Below are positions 62,592-64,000 of a stretch of DNA of 64,000 nt, piece by piece. Position 1 is the first letter of the stretch, and each line of letters opens with the position of its first letter. Source of the DNA: Nocardioides sp. NBC_00368 (GTDB lineage: Bacteria > Actinomycetota > Actinomycetes > Propionibacteriales > Nocardioidaceae); contig NZ_CP107970.1 of the NCBI RefSeq assembly GCF_036090055.1, forward strand, positions 2,501 to 66,500. Reading direction: 5' to 3'. The position numbers and the translations under genes were made by a program. The notes under the pieces were generated by a model. That model saw nothing but the letters and a program-made list of their open reading frames with translations, was not told the origin of the DNA and searched no databases.

Positions 62592-64000
62592 GTGAGCGCA
62601 CCGCACTTGGAGCATCTGTTCCACCCCGACAATGCTCGTGAGTACACCAGCGGCATCACCGAAGCAATCCGGCTGCTCGTCGACCAGCTCGCCACCCTCG
62701 AGGGCCCCACCACCGGGATCTCGCCCGAGGAGGCTGCCGGACCGGTCGCCGAGGTCGACCTGGACAACCCCCTCGTCGACGGCGCCGCCGCGCTGGCCGA
62801 GGTCAGCAAGCTGTGGCTCCAGGACGCGGTCTGGTTCCACGACCCCTCCTATGCCGCCCACCTCAACTGCCCGGTCGTCATCCCCTCCCTCGTCGGGGAG
62901 CTGCTGATCGCGGCCGTCAACACCTCGATGGACACCTTCGACCAGTCCGTGGGCGGCACGTTCATGGAGCGTCGCCTCATCGACTGGACCGCCGCCCGCG
63001 CCGGTTACCCGGAGGCGACCCGCGACGGCATCTTCACCAGCGGCGGCAGCCAGTCCAACCTGCAGGCGCTGCTCCTGGCCCGCGGCGAGGCGGAGCGCCG
63101 CGGCGTACCGCTGGACCGGCTGCGCTTCCTGACCTCCGCGGACAGCCACTTCTCCATCGCCAAGTCGGCCCGCCTGCTCGGCATGGGCGACGCGGCCGCG
63201 ATCGCGATCCCGACCGACGCCGAGCACCGGATGGACGTCGCCGCGCTGCGTGAGGCGCTCGACGAGTGCGTCGTCGACGGCCTGGTGCCTGCTGCGGTCG
63301 TCGCCACCGCGGGCACCACCGACTTCGGCGTGATCGACCCGCTCCACGCCATCGCCGACGCCTGTCAGGACTTCAACGTCTGGTTCCACGTCGACGCGGC
63401 GTACGGCGGTGGGCTGCTCGCCTCGCCGAAGTACCGCCACCTCCTCGACGGCATCGAGCGGTCCGACTCGGTCACGATCGATTACCACAAGACCTGGTTC
63501 CAGCCGGTCTCCTCGAGCGCCCTCCTGGTCCGCGACCTCGCGACCATGCAGCACGCCTCCTGGTACGCCGACTACCTCAACCCGCGGGAGTCGGAGAACC
63601 CCAACCAGGTCGACAAGTCCCTGCAGACCACCCGCCGCTTCGACGCGCTCAAGCTGTGGCTGACCCTGCGCACGATGGGCGCCGATCAGATCGGCGCCTA
63701 CCTCGAGACCGTGATCGACCTGGCCCGCGAGGTCTACGACATCCTCAGCCTGCAGTCCGACATCGAGGTCGTCACGCCCTCCCAGCTCTCCACCGTCGTC
63801 TTCCGCTACGTCGACCCGCACCTGGACGAGGACGCCTTGGGCGACCTCAACCGACGGATCCGCGCGGAGATGTGGAACGGCGGTCGCGGTGTCGTCGCCG
63901 CGACCAAGGTCGACGGCCGGCAGTTCCTCAAGCTCACCCTGCTCAACCCCAAGGCCTCCGTGCAGGACGTACTCGACATCATCGAGCAGGTCCGTACGCT
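62592..64000 (+). CDS. PLP-dependent decarboxylase, siderophore type (partial, runs off window)
   Basis: At least 469 residues, with no stop before the window end. Group II PLP decarboxylase: FTSGGSQSNLQALLLAR, AGTTDFGVIDPLHAIADAC, WFHVDAAYGGG and the PLP Lys in TIDYHKTWFQP. Relatives include DesA-type lysine decarboxylases (desferrioxamine) and diaminobutyrate decarboxylases. The iron boxes and the divergent MFS exporter favour a hydroxamate siderophore pathway; the substrate is not fixed by sequence. GTG 62592 has gaaggag 5 nt upstream. A monooxygenase and a siderophore synthetase would be expected beyond 64000. Confidence 0.9.
   Translation, partial: MSAPHLEHLFHPDNAREYTSGITEAIRLLVDQLATLEGPTTGISPEEAAGPVAEVDLDNPLVDGAAALAEVSKLWLQDAVWFHDPSYAAHLNCPVVIPSLVGELLIAAVNTSMDTFDQSVGGTFMERRLIDWTAARAGYPEATRDGIFTSGGSQSNLQALLLARGEAERRGVPLDRLRFLTSADSHFSIAKSARLLGMGDAAAIAIPTDAEHRMDVAALREALDECVVDGLVPAAVVATAGTTDFGVIDPLHAIADACQDFNVWFHVDAAYGGGLLASPKYRHLLDGIERSDSVTIDYHKTWFQPVSSSALLVRDLATMQHASWYADYLNPRESENPNQVDKSLQTTRRFDALKLWLTLRTMGADQIGAYLETVIDLAREVYDILSLQSDIEVVTPSQLSTVVFRYVDPHLDEDALGDLNRRIRAEMWNGGRGVVAATKVDGRQFLKLTLLNPKASVQDVLDIIEQVRT

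Overview
This is a high-GC chromosomal segment of an actinobacterium, most likely a member of the Nocardioidaceae (Nocardioides-like). Three things point there. The order aceE / PucR-type regulator / fabD / fabH / acpP / fabF / accD is typical of actinobacteria. DUF3145 and DUF3052, which are confined to actinobacteria, flank that block. Siderophore genes are preceded by DtxR/IdeR-type iron boxes. GTG starts and 1-4 bp stop/start overlaps are common. The genus is an inference; no 16S sequence is in the window.

Layout. 1-3.77 kb: 3' part of an rRNA operon (spacer, 23S, 5S, terminator). 3.8-5.7 kb: an R/G-rich TPR protein and DUF3145. 5.8-15.3 kb (minus strand): aceE, fasR, fabD, fabH, acpP, fabF, accD, i.e. 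pyruvate dehydrogenase E1 and the FAS II genes. FabD carries an extra C-terminal biotinyl/lipoyl-like domain whose modified Lys position is Arg. 15.4-20.6 kb: PfkB kinase, a GCS2-like ligase with an FAD oxidoreductase, a siderophore-interacting protein, and a Cmx-like drug exporter behind a short leader ORF. 20.6-34.3 kb: a complete-looking high-mannose N-glycan utilisation locus (Tat-exported Endo H-type GH18, ABC importer, GH92 and GH38 alpha-mannosidases, GH5_18-like beta-mannosidase, AGE-family isomerase, LacI regulator with two matching operators). The GH92 gene contains an in-frame 69-bp palindromic insertion. 34.4-38.7 kb: metallophosphoesterase, DUF3052, acyl-CoA ligase, AhpE. 38.9 kb: tRNA-Val(TAC). 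39-42.7 kb: F420-type oxidoreductase, a YnfM/YnfL-like MFS/LysR divergent pair and a second LysR. 42.9-47.7 kb: PrpF-family isomerase with a tripartite tricarboxylate transporter (TctC, fused TctA-TctB, UspA). 47.8-55.3 kb: MMPL transporter with a two-component system, a second convergent two-component system, CPBP protease and a lipoprotein.

55.4-61.0 kb (minus strand) is the most unusual region. It holds a tightly packed operon of a Crp/Fnr regulator, a nucleotide-cyclase-like protein, a STAND-like protein with a degenerate P-loop, an SPFH-domain protein, a small membrane protein and a Pycsar-type transmembrane effector (PycTM). The cyclase-like protein ends with a motif (F-x-G-D-x-[IV]-x-G-N-K-T-[IV]-x-H) that reappears near the N-terminus of the STAND-like protein. 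This resembles the homotypic signalling motifs that pair bacterial conflict effectors with their NLR-like sensors. I read it as a candidate multi-gene defence or programmed-death system; the function is inference. It lies between a short remnant of an MFS gene and an intact paralogous MFS gene.

61.2-64 kb: an iron-boxed divergent pair, an MFS exporter and a PLP-dependent decarboxylase (siderophore type), the latter running off the window end.
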